Part shown: one piece after another, positions 45,405 through 56,692 of the stretch
Layout of the letters: the number at the start of each line of letters is the position of its first letter
How positions within the stretch are numbered: position 1 is the stretch's first letter
Notes under the pieces: model-generated
The model's input: only the letters and a program-made list of their open reading frames with translations
What the model was told of the DNA's origin: nothing
The model's database searches: none
Made by a program: the position numbers and the translations under genes
Source: Coix lacryma-jobi var. lacryma-jobi
Taxonomy: Eukaryota; Streptophyta; Magnoliopsida; Poales; Poaceae
Reading direction: 5' to 3'
Assembly: GCA_009763385.1 (NCBI GenBank)
Contig: CM019823.1
Location: 45,897,528-45,961,527 of the forward strand
DNA: 64,000 nt

Positions 45405-47979
45405 GGGACCGCCGGAGTCCGAGCTCCTCACTCGTCTCCGCCGCCGTCGCCAGCCCACTCCGAAGCTCCCGCCGCCCAACCACCTAGCCCAACAGCTCCG
45501 TCTTGAGCTCGTGAAGCTTCCCCACCCCTCAATTTGGTCTCTACCGCCTCCTATCGCCCGGCGTAGCTCGCCGTTCCCATCTCCGGCGAAAGCCCGACGA
45601 GCTCGGGTTCGGGAAATACTCCCTCTCCGGCCATGATCATCCCTCCCCGACCCCTGTTTCATCTTCCTTACTCCCTTGCGACTCTAACCAGGCCCTTGCG
45701 GTCTCGTGTTATGCGCAGGATCGCCGGAGCGCCGATCGCCGCCGTGAGCCGTCCGCCGGTCATCGTCGACCATCCTCCTCCGTCCCTTCCCTCACCTCAC
45801 CGAGCTCCTTAATCGACGCCGGTGAGCTCCCTGAAGCCTCCCATGCCCTTGGTTTCGCCTGCCGAGCCTCGCCTTGCCCGGCGTAGCCAGCGCCGCCGCT
45901 GTCCGGCCGCCGGCGACGAGCAGGGCGAGCACTGTTCTTTTTTTTCCTTTTTCTTTTAAAATGTGAATAGTGTTCAGTTTTCATCTTTTTGTGTGATTTT
46001 CTGTGTTGATCCAAAAATTCTGAAATTTTGATGGTAAACTCTTTATGTCCTGAAGTATTTTAGAAAAATATGAAACTTGGTTTTTGTGCAAAAATTTGAA
46101 AATGAAAAATCTCCCTTTTAATTAAGAAATGAATGGTTTTGGATTTTTGGAGAGTTATTTATAGCTCCAAAAATCTTGAGATAATTTTTGTGAGCTAGTT
46201 ATGCCATTCTGAGCCTCTGGTAAAATTTTGAAGTCATTTGGAGCAAGTTGATTTTTGAGCATTTATTTAAATAGTTGAATAGTGCCTTTTCTTAATTGAA
46301 TGTCTGGAATTATTTGAGCACCTTAATGAACTCCAAAAATTATGAAATTTGTTTTGCCATCTATTTATGCCATAATGATCTTATGAGATTAATTTGGTAA
46401 TTTTTGGAGCAACTGCAAAAATGACCTTTTTAAATAAATTAAAGAAAATAAAAAAAATGATTAGGGTTTATATTGATTGACCTGTGATGTGACTTTTGGA
46501 ATTGTTTGCTGTTCATAGATCCCACCCTCTGGTCTATGATGTTTGTGATGCCATGTTATGATGATGCATAGTTTGGTTAATGGTTTTAACTAATATTGCT
46601 AAAAGAAAGAAATAATAACTCTATGTCCTTTATAGAAAATTCTTATATTCTTGAATCAGTAGAATTGTCTTGCACCTTATTGTTCATGTCAGCATTCTCA
46701 TGAGCATACATCATTGCATCCGTATAGTGACCGACGAAGAAGGTACCAGAGTCGAGGCCGCTGTTGACGAACCTACTCCCGAGGCGACCCCGAGCTCCGA
46801 CACCTACACCACCAACCCCGAGTCCGTTCTTTTTGCTCTTCAAGGCAAGCCCCGGTGCATTTAACCCTACCTTGCTTTTATAAAAGTTTACTTGAAATGT
46901 TTTGAGTTAAACTACTGCATTAAGTTATAGGAGTTGTGTGACGACCTATTACTTGCATTATTTACCTCCACCAGAAGATCCACCCACCCTGTTTTAAAAA
47001 CTATTTGCAAAATGCTTAGTGATGCTATGCAATAGATTTGCAATAAAATACCAATTTCAAAAGTGTGATCACTTAAGGAATGTTTATGGGAATTTGGTCT
47101 TACTCCCCGGCTATTGGCTAGGTATCTGATCCGTACCTAGTCAATAGCGAGGAGAGGTTGTCTGAGCGTACGGTGCCGTCATATTGTAGTCCGGGACTCA
47201 ACAGTTGACACCGACCGGGACAGGGTTGAAAAACTGACAGGACTATTACGCTCGGGTGAGATATGACCGAGGTATAGCCCTGGCTGAAAAATTAGGAACC
47301 ATCTGTTTGGGGGCCTGCTGGTCAAGACTTGTAACTATTCACATACTTCGGAAAGCTCTGGCTCCGAGGACTTCTTGATTGGGGCCGACAACCGCGCACT
47401 GGGAGTGGCGAGATGGCGGAAGTAGCTTGTACCCACGTGGTCGTCGTACCTGGAATGAGTGGTGTACTGTACTTCCGGGTGGCGTAGGACCGGTCCAATC
47501 TTGGAGGAATCGTGGTAGACGAGTTGGCATATGCAAGCTTGGGTGCTACATATGCAGTGTGGATAGGGATCCTCAGCTGAGTATTATTTATCCGGATTAA
47601 CATTGCTCCTCGGTTATGGAGACTCGGTCACTGACTGTCAACGGGGATTGGTTCATAACTAGGTATGTTTTGAAAGGATAAAATGAATCATGTAAGGATG
47701 AAGTTTTGAGAAATGCTTTTAAAACAAGTTTTCAAAAATGCTTTTCTTGCAAAATGCTTGACTTTGCTTAAGCCTTACCTTGACTACCCTAAGCCTCTCA
47801 TTCCTGAGTCTTCTCCTTTTCTTTAGTCGGGTAAGTCTTGTTGAGTACCCCAGTACTCAGGGTTTGTTACCCATGCTGCAGGTATGTCTGAGTCGCCGAT
47901 GTGTCTTGCGCCCTGCTGCGTGACCATCGTCCAGGAAGAGGCCGATGAGTAAATTTGCACCCTCGGGCTGGGTGTTACA

Positions 47980-48447
47980 TGTATCTTTATGTTAATGTCT
48001 TCCGCTACGTTGTCTATTTTCAATTACCCGAACAATGGTCTGTAATAATTGCACTACTTATCTCATTTGAAACCTCGGTTTGTAAAACTAATGTTATTTA
48101 AGTCTTCTGCTCTGTTTATCTATGTTATTTGTGAAAATATGAAATGCTGTAACCGAAAGGTGAGATGATCCTGCGGACATCGGGCGCTAATGCAGCCCAG
48201 TGGCAAACTGTCTTAATCGTATGGATCATAAGTTCGGCTGTCAGAGGTTGACAGGGACTTGTGGGCCATAGGATTAGGACCGTTCCGTCACAACATGTAG
48301 GGGGAGTTATCACTACAAAGTCGGGTTGTATGGTGCTTATCCAAATTCTCTCATATGGTCTTAATGTTTGATAAGTAACATAGAATCCAAAGAGCTTAAT
48401 TTCCATATCTTTGTAGAGTTATCATCAATTACCAAAAATGGGGAGAT
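47980..48447 (+). other. 3' end of element D interior
   Basis: No ORF. The LTR-adjacent polypurine tract CCAAAAATGGGGAGA lies at 48432-48446, directly before the 3' LTR; the T within the purine run is unusual. Confidence 0.65.
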
Positions 48448-50868
48448 TGAAAGGTCCTTGTTTGGTTTTGGTAATTGAGTGACAACCTAGGTGAACTAAT
48501 ATGTGCTTATGTGAGATACACAGGAAATTAGTTCACATGTGAATGAGCAATAAAGGAGCTTATTGCATATGAGACATGACATGGAGTCATGTGGCTAAGA
48601 TGGTGAAGATCAAGGCAAAACTTGGCTTGATTGACCGGTTGCGAAGGTGAAGGGCAAGTTGGAGGCTTTGAAGCCGTTGGTACCGAGTGTCGGGAGGCTT
48701 AAGCAAGACTTGGCGCCGAAGGACCGAAGCGATGGTGAAGAGCAAGTGATGTCAAGATCGATGGACCATGGAGGCCATGTGATGATATGAAGTGGATCAT
48801 ATCATTTGATCGAGGTTGGTGCATGTGTTGCATCAACAACAAATGGAGGAGATGGAATGGAATGCGCAACGCAAAGGTATACTTGTAGGGCATTTTATTT
48901 CACCGGTCATAGGTGTGTAGAGAAGTTTATGACTGGGTTTAGGACAGATGGTCGTACTATTAAGAGGAGCAAACTTGTTTGCATATTGGTCATCTAGTGC
49001 CACTTGAGCGATCTAACATTGCGATGTTGCTAGGATCGAGTGGCGTGGTGAGAGCAAGTGAAAATCCTTTGAAAATGATTGTGAAAATGCTAACACACAT
49101 GCACATGATGGTGTACACTTGGTGGTGTTGGCACATTTGCAAAGGAGAAGGTGTTGGAGTTGATTTGGATCAACTCGGAGAAGTTTCGGAGAAAGCTTTG
49201 GTTGGAAAAAAAGGAGCGATGGATCTTGGATTGGAAAACTGTACTAATCCTTTGTGCTTTGGATCTTGTATTCATGTGGGTTGTGTAGCCCTCTGAATAA
49301 GCTTTCCAAAATGTCCAAGATCATCGAAATCGGAGTTTGGAGCTAAAAGTTATGGACGTTTTAGCGCGGAGAAATTTTGACCTAGAGGTAGTACCACCAT
49401 AAGGCCGGTAGTACCGACCCCTCCGCGAGCAGATCGCAAAACTCTCTGTTCGGGGGAGTTTTTGGCCTACCGATAGTACCGCCATAGCGCCGGTAGTACC
49501 GGGCTCGGTAGTACCGACCAGGGGGTCGGTAGTACCGAGGTTTGAAGGAAGTTTGGAGGCGTTCTGTGTAGATCTAGATCTGGCCTACCGGTAGTACCGC
49601 TATAAGGCCGGTAGTACCCGGGCCGGTAGTACCGACCCTACTACCGACCCTACTACCGCCCGTGTTAGAAAGGCTATTCTAATGGTCATTTTGACCGCCG
49701 GTAGTACCGACCCTTTGGTCGGTAGTACCGACCGTGGCCGTGGGAGTTCGGGAAAAGGGGAAAACGGCTAGTTTGTGGCTCCCCTCTATAAATAGAGGTG
49801 TGGCCGGCCCTTGGAGAAGGAGGAGCACCCTACGGACTTTGTGTCCATGGTTGGGAAGTGCTTAGGAGCCCTCTAACTCACATATGCTTGATAGTGTTCA
49901 TCCGATTGTGTGAGAGAGCGATTCTAGTGCGGTGCATGAGAGATTGCAAGAGTTGGCACTAGGTGTTCGAGTTGCAAGCCGGTGGTGCTTATTACTCTTG
50001 GAGGTTGCCACCTCATAGACGGCTTGGTGCTTGTCTCCGTCGTGAAGCCTGCGTGAAGATTGTGCGTGGCTCCGGAGAAGGATTGTGAGGGGCATTGTGC
50101 TCGCCCTGCGGGGATCGCGAAGAGCAACTCTAGTAGAGCGTGTCATTGAGTTACCCTCACTTGTGGGTGAGTTCTTGCGGCGCTCAAGTGTCGAGCTAGG
50201 TGTGGTGCCTATTAGCCGCCGAACTACCAAAGTGTGTGGTCGACACAACGGGGACTAGCTTGGTGGCAACCAAGTGAACCTCGGGAGAAAAATCACCGTG
50301 TCAACTTCGTGTTCATCTTCTCGGTGGTTTGCAAACTCCATTCACTAGCTTGTATTTACTTGTTCATATACATGTGCTAGTGTAGTTGTTCTTCTAATTA
50401 GTTAACTTCTGTATCTTGCTAGTTACCTTCCTTGCTTGTGTAGCATAGAAGTTGATCCCATGAGTGACTAGTTGACTTGTAGTCTTGCTATTCACATTGC
50501 TTAGTTTGTGTAGCTAAGTTGAGCTCTCTAATTTGGCTTGTGTAGCCTTGTTATTGAGCATTGCTAGTGAGCTTAGGCTTTGTGCTTTTGCTTAGTGGAA
50601 TGTGTAGGAGCTCCTCGAATTGATTGAGTACTAGTTGCTTAGGTTTGTGTAACCTTGCAAGCTAGAATTGTTTAGGTAAGCTCTAGCTAGCCCGGCACCT
50701 TAATTGCTTTGTTTAAGATCTTTTATAAGGTGCTTGAGAGTATAGATAGAGGGGTGTAGTCTTGGCTAGACCGATAGTTGTTAATTCCGCATTTGTTTCG
50801 ATTAGCCGATACGATTAATTTTAGAAAAGACTATTCACCCCCCTCTAGTCCGCCATCTCGACCCTTCA
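48448..50868 (+). repeat. 3' LTR of element D (2421 bp)
   Basis: Near-identical partner of 35452-37861. Its array (about 49387-49735) has an extra 12-bp unit GACCCTACTACC (49634-49645 and 49646-49657) that is single in the 5' LTR. Ends ATCTCGACCCTTCA before CATGT. Confidence 0.95.
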
Positions 50869-53054
50869 CATGTCTGCATGGAATTCCAGAAACCTGCCAT
50901 TGCCTACAAGAACATGTTCTATCAAGCAAGTTTACCACAAACCGGAAGCCAGTACCTCCCAATGCAGTAACTTCTCCCACTTCCTCTGAGCATTCCTTAA
51001 CTTCCAACTCCAACTCCCTGCTTTGTTCATTCAACTTCTTAATTATATGTGGGAGAATCAAGCCATCTAGCTTCCTTGAGATTTTTCTTCTTTGGTTCCA
51101 TTTGGTCATAAGCAATTGCCTAATCTTGTCCAAGAAATCATCCAAATTCAGGGACTTTTGTTCCTTAATCCAATTATTGAAGCACTCAGCTAGGTTGTTG
51201 GTTACATAGTCTACCTTGGATCTAGTGGAAAACTGACTCCTAGTCCACAACCTAGTATGACATTTCCTTAGGTACGCGGTTGCAACTGGTTTTTCTTTCT
51301 CCATTGCAAGCCAATGCTTCTCGAATACATAGGGGTTCCATGAGTAAGCTGCTGCCCAAAGATGGTCATCAAACACTTTTCCATGGTACTTCTTCTTAAA
51401 GTTGGTCACTAAGTGAAACATGCATTCCCTATGTTCTACTTGTGGAAACACCTCTTTTACACCATTCATGATTGCCTACCCTGCATCAGTACATATGGCT
51501 AACCCGTTTGGTGAACCAATAGCCTCTTTGAGCAGTTGCATGAACCAGATCCAATTATCATTAGTTTCAGAATCAAAAACCCCAAAAGCTACTGGATATA
51601 ACCAATTATGCCCATCAACACCCGAAGCACTAGCCAATTGTCCCTTGTACTTGCCAGTTAAGAATGTACTGTCTATAGCCAGATATGGCCTGCAACTAGA
51701 AAGGAACCCCTCTATGCAAGGTTTCAAAGCAAAGAATAGCCTTCTAAATCTGATTTTCTCATTAACTGTGTAATGATCAATAATTACCATACTACCTGGA
51801 CAACATTGCTCAACTGCTGACTTAAACCTAAATAGATTATCAAAGCTGTTGTCCCAATTACCATAAAGCTGATTTTGTGCTAGCTCCATACCCTTATACA
51901 CTCTTTGGTAGTGAATATGTACCTTGTGATGCTCCCAAAATTTCTTCTGCAGTGCTTTTGCTCCCAAAGTTGCGTCATCGATGAGCCAGTCCTTCACCTT
52001 CTCACATATCCAATGCTTGGTAGCATTCACTATCTTCTTTTTTCTTCTCGTGCTAGAACATTTATGCTTAAATGGATTCTTTTTTACCTGAAATGAATTG
52101 TTGTAGTTAGAAACATTTAAACAATAAGATGCCAAAGTGTACACAATGGTAGGATTATTACCATTATAGTCTGTCTGTCTTTTGTTGTTGAAGCATATAT
52201 CCTCCACGGACATTTGTCTTCAATTTTCCTTGAACAAATACCTGCGAACCTTTTTGGTGCACTTTTCACAGTTCTATATTCAAACTCTTTTTTACTGCAT
52301 GTTGAGATAATGCCAATTTAAAAGTTGCCATGTTGGGATATGTTGTGCCTTCTGTCATTGGAGGGTCTTCTTTATCATATTCTGTATCTAGGACATGACC
52401 CTTCTCATTGTCGTCTCCTACTAAATCATCGGCCTCCTCTATTTCAGACTCCGACTCAGATCCTGACTTCCCTAACTCAGACCCTGACTCAACTTCATCA
52501 TCATCTTCAACTGGAACATAATGCTTATCCTTCTCTTTAGCAGAATAAGCAACTAGTTCCAAACCATGTACAGGCTCATTGGTTAAGTATATACCCTCAT
52601 CATCTACACCAACATGTTCGTTCTCTGGTTGTGGATTTTGTAGATAAGCATCCTCACCATCATCCAATTGTGTGATGTCACCGGGGGGCTTATTTGGCTT
52701 GTTCCTATTCTCACTATCCCACTCAGTGATAGGATGGTATTGCTCAGAAGGATCACAATACGCTATGAACATGTCCACCACTTTTGTATTTAGGTGTCTC
52801 TCAAACATTAACATCAAGTCTTGGTCTGTTTTAACTTCTGGAAAGCTTTTCAAAACATGGTCATGATATTGAAGATGTGCAACTTCCATGTAACCGGGTG
52901 GATACTGCTCTGTAATTGATTCAATTAAGTCCTTTAAATTTGTTCTGTCAGCATCCACAAATTTCTCAAAGCAAAAACATCTCAAATCCTTCCTAGATTT
53001 CTTTGGATTACCAAGATGTTTAAATTTTAGCATAAAAGTGGATTTAGGATCCAT
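50869..53054 (-). pseudogene. MULE transposase (mudrA type), N-terminal and catalytic part
   Basis: Starts at ATG 53054 (MDPKSTFMLKFKHLG). The N-terminal part is PB1-like with an acidic spacer, then the N-terminal DNA-binding region (KEFEYRTVKSAPKRF, CPWRIYAS) reached through a frame change near 52270. After an intron come KNPFKHKCSS and the DDE domain (YLAIDSTFLTGKYKGQL, PVAFGVFDSETNDNW, CTDAG). TAG at 51476-51478 replaces an expected Gln. Then ECMFHLVTNFKKKYHG and a SWIM finger (CSCRQWQVSGIPCRH near 50905-50870), where element D cuts in. It would cut and rejoin MULE ends; now dead from at least three lesions. Confidence 0.85.
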
Positions 53055-53760
53055 CCTGTGAGATAAAAAAATATCTTATGAGCAAAGTAACTGTAAACTA
53101 AATTTATCTATGGAAACACAAAAAATCAAAGTGTAATTGTCAGTGATGGTTAACTCACCCTTCGAGCCAATCTGCCTGTACTGCAGATGCACCGCCTCCT
53201 CCAATGTCCAGGTCCTTGTCTGCACCTCCTCGGGCTCCATTCAACAAAACAAGTGCTGATGCCCTAGGAAACTAGCGTACACGGAGCCAAAGCTCAGGAC
53301 GCGCACCTAGACCGCTCGCCCAGGTCGTCGCGTGCCCTGACCGCGGCACGCCCGCCGTGGCCGCCGCGTGCCTCAGGCAGCCGCACCCTGGCTGCAACGC
53401 GCCCAAGCTGCCGCTTGCCTAGGCCGTTGCCCGCCCGAGCCACCACGCGGCCTGGCTGCCCCTCGCCCTGCCCACCTTGCCAGCCGCAGCGTGGTCGCAG
53501 CGCGTCCAGGCCGTCGCCCGCCAAGTCGGCGCACGCCCTGGCTGCCGCTCGCCCAGAACGCCGCGTGCTCCGGCCGCGCCGAGCCTGCGCGCCCCTGGCC
53601 TCCCCTCGCCCAGGCCACCGCGTGCTCCGGCCACACCGAGCCCGTGTTCCTAGGCCAGCGCCCCGCACTACCTAGGGTTAGGGTTTGGGAGGGAGCAGAC
53701 AGAGGATGCGGAATGAGGAAGACGGTCGACGAGTTTTTTTTTTGATTGGAAGAGATCGAC
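53055..53760 (-). other. MULE 5' leader, GC-rich
   Basis: A short AT-rich intron-like part (53055-53160) follows, then 53240-53700 with loose repeats of CGCCCAGGCCGTCGC-type phrases. All six frames stay open for long stretches because of composition. It may be leader DNA or an acquired GC-rich host piece; nothing specific is recognised. Confidence 0.35.
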
Positions 53761-53977
53761 GGGTTGAGGGAGGAAAAGAAACACGTGACTTCATCTAGGG
53801 GTATTTTCGTCTGTTCAATAAAAACTGACAACTCTATCACGGTAAACTCTGATGGATGTCACGGTAATGCTAGATTGGAAAATGAAACTTTAACTGAGGC
53901 CAAATAGGTAAGAAATTTTGTTTTAGGGCCAAGAAAGAGAGGCAAGTTTCAGACGAGGCCAAATAAGAAATTTTCTC

Positions 53978-55236
53978 ATTTTTTAAAATTGTGTTAGGTG
54001 GTGCTATGCTTGCCCAGATATATTGTGACATGTACCTAGATAAAACCCACCAAGGACATCAACCACTAGTGGCATGGGGTTTTTGCTAGAGACATGGAAC
54101 ACTCCTGGTGAATGTCATTCTCAACTACGTATGAGCAATGAGATTTTCTTTGATCTTCATGGGATACTGGTGGAGAGGTACGGGTTAGAACCATCTTTAC
54201 ATATGTCTACCTATGAGAGTCTTGGCATGTTTTTATATACATTAGCCGAAAATGAGTCGAGTCGAAAAGTTCAAAATCGGTTCAAGCATTCGGGTGACAC
54301 ATGGTCTAGGAAATTTGATGAGGTCCTGAATTCATTGATGGTCATGGCAAAAGATTTTATTAGACCTAAAGACCCAAATTTTCGTACAGTTCATAAGAGG
54401 ATAAGAGATGATAGACGAGCTTTTCCGCATTTCAAGAATTGCATTGGTACTCTAGATGGCACACATATTCGAGTTTCTCTCCCACCTGATGAACAAGTGA
54501 GGTATTATGGGAAAACAGAGATACCCACACAAAATGTCTTAGCAATACGTGATTTTGATATGCGATTCACATATGTATCCACGATTCACATATGTATCCA
54601 CTGGTCAACCGGGTTCTATGCATGACACAAGTGTGCTATACAATGCAATCAATGTGGACGAAAAGTTCTTTCCACATCCTCCACAAGGTATTTTTGATGA
54701 ATATTTTGTCATTTAAGTCTCTTTTGTTGTCATAGCAAATATTCACTAAAATTGTTACCACAATGTGTAGGCAAATACTATGTTGTCGATGCCGGATATC
54801 CTAACCGGCCCGGGTACCTAGCTCCTTACAAGGGTGAGAGATATCATATGCCAGAGTGGCATAGAGGTATGGAACCCAATATACCTAAGGAAAAATTCAA
54901 TCGCATTACTCTTCTATTCGAAATGTTATTGAGAGGTCATTTGGAGTTCTAAAAATAAAGTGGCCAATTCTTTACAAGATGCCTAACTACCCAATGTGGA
55001 AACAAAAAATGGTTGTTGTTGCTTGTATGGTCCTTCACAATTTTATTCGGGAGCATGACAGTGAAGATGCGAATTTTGCTCGTTTTGATCGTGATCCTAA
55101 TTTTGTGCCAACAATACCAGAAAGGTATAATCGATGGGTAGTCACATCGGATGGTTCTACTTCGGAAGCTAATGCCGCCACTATGGATGAATTTCGTGAT
55201 AACTTGGCCACGGATATTGCTCTTGCTTGGAACTAG
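53978..55236 (+). pseudogene. Harbinger transposase ORF2, main part
   Basis: After the MULE the frame continues with IVLGGAMLAQIYCDMYL and, after a break near 54075, ETWNTPGECHSQLRM and the nuclease domain: GTLDGTHIRV (first Asp), GQPGSMHDTSVLYNA (second Asp), GKYYVVDAGYPNRPGYLAPY, and VIERSFGVLKIKWPIL (Glu, in a shifted frame). It ends LATDIALAWN at 55236. An intron lies at about 54688-54769. A 19-bp tandem duplication (54563-54581, 54582-54600) shifts the frame inside the catalytic domain, and another shift lies near 54915. The family cuts at TWA sites and makes 3-bp duplications. Confidence 0.85.
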
Positions 55237-55694
55237 CATGTAGTTGGAAAAATAATCTTCACGTAATCTTTACCTATTTCTATGATCCGATAAATATTTT
55301 CTTGCTAAGATATATTATCATGAACATGTATTAATTAATTATCTATCACTTCTTGTTGAGGTCATCCGTTTTTTTTTTGGAAAATAATGTGGAATTGCAT
55401 ACGGTTGTTTTATCTTGGAAAAAAAACGTCACCTGGAGTCCGTTCACAATAGCGTACGTGACCTGGAGTACGTGATCTGGATTCCAGCAAAAAAATCGGC
55501 ATCTCATTTGAACACCAAGGACGAAATACGGTAATCCAACTAAACCTCTGTTTCATGAATTTGGAGCTGTTGTTTAGCCAAACAGTTCCCTCATGAATTC
55601 ACGATGGATCCAAAGTTCGCCAGTGGAGCTGATCTATAGGGAATCCTAGATCCAGATTCATTTTTATAGAGGTGGAGCTGTCCCAAACAACCCC
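55237..55694 (+). other. Harbinger 3' flank and right terminal repeat
   Basis: AT-rich 3' DNA, then from about 55540 a subterminal stretch with repeated TGGAGCTG, mirroring the left end's CAGCTCCA phrases. No gene. Confidence 0.6.
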
Positions 55695-55916
55695 TTAGGG
55701 CGTCCATAATGGTGTTCAAATCACTAGCTATTTGGTCTATAGAAAGAATTTTATTGGCTCTCAATGGCAACTTACAAATAGCTAGCTAGATGAGACATAT
55801 AAATAAATATTATTTTGATGAGGCAACTTACAGAAGTAGCACTCTTATTGGCTATCGAGGAGAGAGATCAAATAGCTAGCTACTTTTTTATTATTTTTAT
55901 ATGTCATCTCGCTAGC

Positions 55917-56625
55917 GAGCATCTCCAACAACTCCCTAAAATAGCTTGCTATTCTTATAAATTTGCAAAAACACCAAAAAAACCATCTCCAACAACTCCC
56001 TAAATCTACTTGGTATTTTCCCAACTTGGAAAAAAAGAGCCTCCGCACGCCTATCTATCCGCGCGCGGCCGGACTGCGTATCGCGCGTCTATCTATCCTC
56101 CGTCCGCCTCCGCCTCGCTGGGTCCATGGCCAGCGTCGCGAGTCCCAGGAGCCGTGGCCGGACATGTTGGTGAAGAGCTTGCGCTGGCGGTTCTTGGCCA
56201 TGCAAGCGCGTCCCTCGCGGCGGACGTGGACGAGGTAGTCGCCCAGGACGAGGTCCCGGTGGCGCTCGGGGAAGAAGAGCTTGTAGGACCTGCGGGCGCC
56301 CAGGACGTGGTCCCTCGGGCTCAGCGAGGCCCGCGGCGGCCGTGACCCCAACGCCCAGGACGAGGTCCCTCGGGCTCAGCGAGGTCCCGGCGCCGGCGAG
56401 GGAAGAGTGGTGCGGTGGGAGGAAAGAGGTGCGGTGGGAGGAAAGAGGTAGGGGAGGAAGAAATAGACAATGACAGGCGGGTCTCATCTGTCATCCTCTA
56501 TTTTTACCAAGTGAGAATACCAACTTGTTGGAGAGAGGGGCTATTTTCAACTTGCTAAACAAAATAGCAACTTGGTAAACTACATGATTTGGCAAGTCAA
56601 ATTTACAAAGTTGTTGGAGATGCTC
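55917..56625. mobile_element. Inner TIR element with captured gene fragment
   Basis: Ends GAGCATCTCCAACAACT and its reverse complement near 56609-56625. CATCTCCAACAACTCCCTAAA is repeated inside at 55983-56006. No clear target duplication. The GC-rich middle (56040-56460) contrasts with the AT-rich ends and holds an AAA-ATPase-like fragment, as in Pack-type elements that pick up host exons. Confidence 0.6.
56090..56345 (-). pseudogene. Fragment resembling plant AAA-ATPase (BCS1/ASD type)
   Basis: The minus frame reads YKLFFPERHRDLVLGDYLVH, then VRREGRACMAKNRQRKLF and TNMSG; after a frame change ATLAMDPARRR. This matches the pattern R-x-Y-x-L-x-F-x-x-R-H-R-D-x-V, H-V-x-x-E-G, N-R-Q-R-K-L and TLAMDP that I know from the region before the ATPase core of plant mitochondrial-type AAA-ATPases. 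The Walker motifs are absent. It is a host-gene piece carried in a transposon, not a gene. Confidence 0.6.
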
Positions 56626-56692
56626 ATAAAGTGCTATTGAATGCCAATAAAATTTCTCTTAGCTAGCTATTTGATAACCATTGCGGATGACC

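Larger units (their letters stand above)
44264..47979 (+). mobile_element. Tekay/Del-like chromovirus solo LTR, 3.7 kb
   Basis: Begins TGTAACACCTCTGG and ends GGGTGTTACA, the termini and great length usual for Tekay-type Gypsy LTRs. A plus-strand TATAAAA at 45398-45404 is followed by GC-rich leader-like DNA. Left flank is acatg (44259-44263). On the right ACATG occurs at 47977-47981, overlapping the terminal ACA, which fits a target duplication with a 3-bp loss. No interior domains. Confidence 0.7.
35452..50868 (+). mobile_element. SIRE-type Copia element D, gag only, full length
   Basis: Two LTRs (35452-37861, 48448-50868) and a CATGT target duplication (35447-35451, 50869-50873). Order: LTR, primer site, gag, about 8.5 kb without pol, polypurine tracts, LTR. 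The interior holds two later insertions (solo LTR 41584-43119 and a 3.7-kb Tekay-like LTR 44264-47979). It interrupts the MULE transposase gene. In the first ~340 bp the two LTRs differ at about 7 sites by eye, nearly all C/T or A/G, so insertion is fairly recent. Confidence 0.95.
33421..53977 (-). mobile_element. MULE inside the Harbinger transposase gene
   Basis: The right end, reverse-complemented, begins GAGAAAATTTCTTATTTGG. The left end is the same once the MITE at 33427-33658 is set aside. The terminal repeats match for well over 100 bp (TGAAACTTGCCT, ACAAAATTTCTT, CCTATTTGGCCTCA). Perfect 9-bp target duplication ATTTTTTAA. The cargo is a minus-strand mudrA-type transposase gene, itself split by Copia element D. 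Excluding D and the MITE it is about 4.9 kb. Confidence 0.9.
31123..55694 (+). mobile_element. PIF/Harbinger transposon carrying nested insertions
   Basis: Left end GGGCCTGTTTGGCACAGCTCCAC at 31123; right end, reverse-complemented, GGGGTTGTTTGGGACAGCTCCAC at 55694. TTA lies on both sides (31120-31122, 55695-55697). It carries both genes of this superfamily on the plus strand: a Myb/SANT-like ORF1 (31521-33096) and a DDE transposase ORF2 split by a MULE (33377-33420 and 53978-55236). Without the MULE and its cargo the element would be about 4 kb, a normal size. Both genes have reading-frame breaks, so it is now inactive. Confidence 0.9.
55698..56692. mobile_element. TIR element abutting the Harbinger, TTA target site
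   Basis: Left GGGCGTCCATAATGG and right (reverse complement) GGTCATCCGCAATGG, each followed by a similar TATCAAATAGCTAGC-type stretch, inside TTA (55695-55697 and 56693-56695). The left TTA is also the right target copy of the Harbinger. It contains a second TIR element (55917-56625). Confidence 0.6.

Noticed and set aside
45031..45662. Overlapping ORFs of 80-123 codons near 45 kb
   Set aside because: GC-rich promoter and leader part of the Tekay-like LTR. Open frames on both strands come from composition.
53294..53840. Six-frame ORFs in the GC-rich block
   Set aside because: Composition effect with loose internal repeats; no domain and no splice support.
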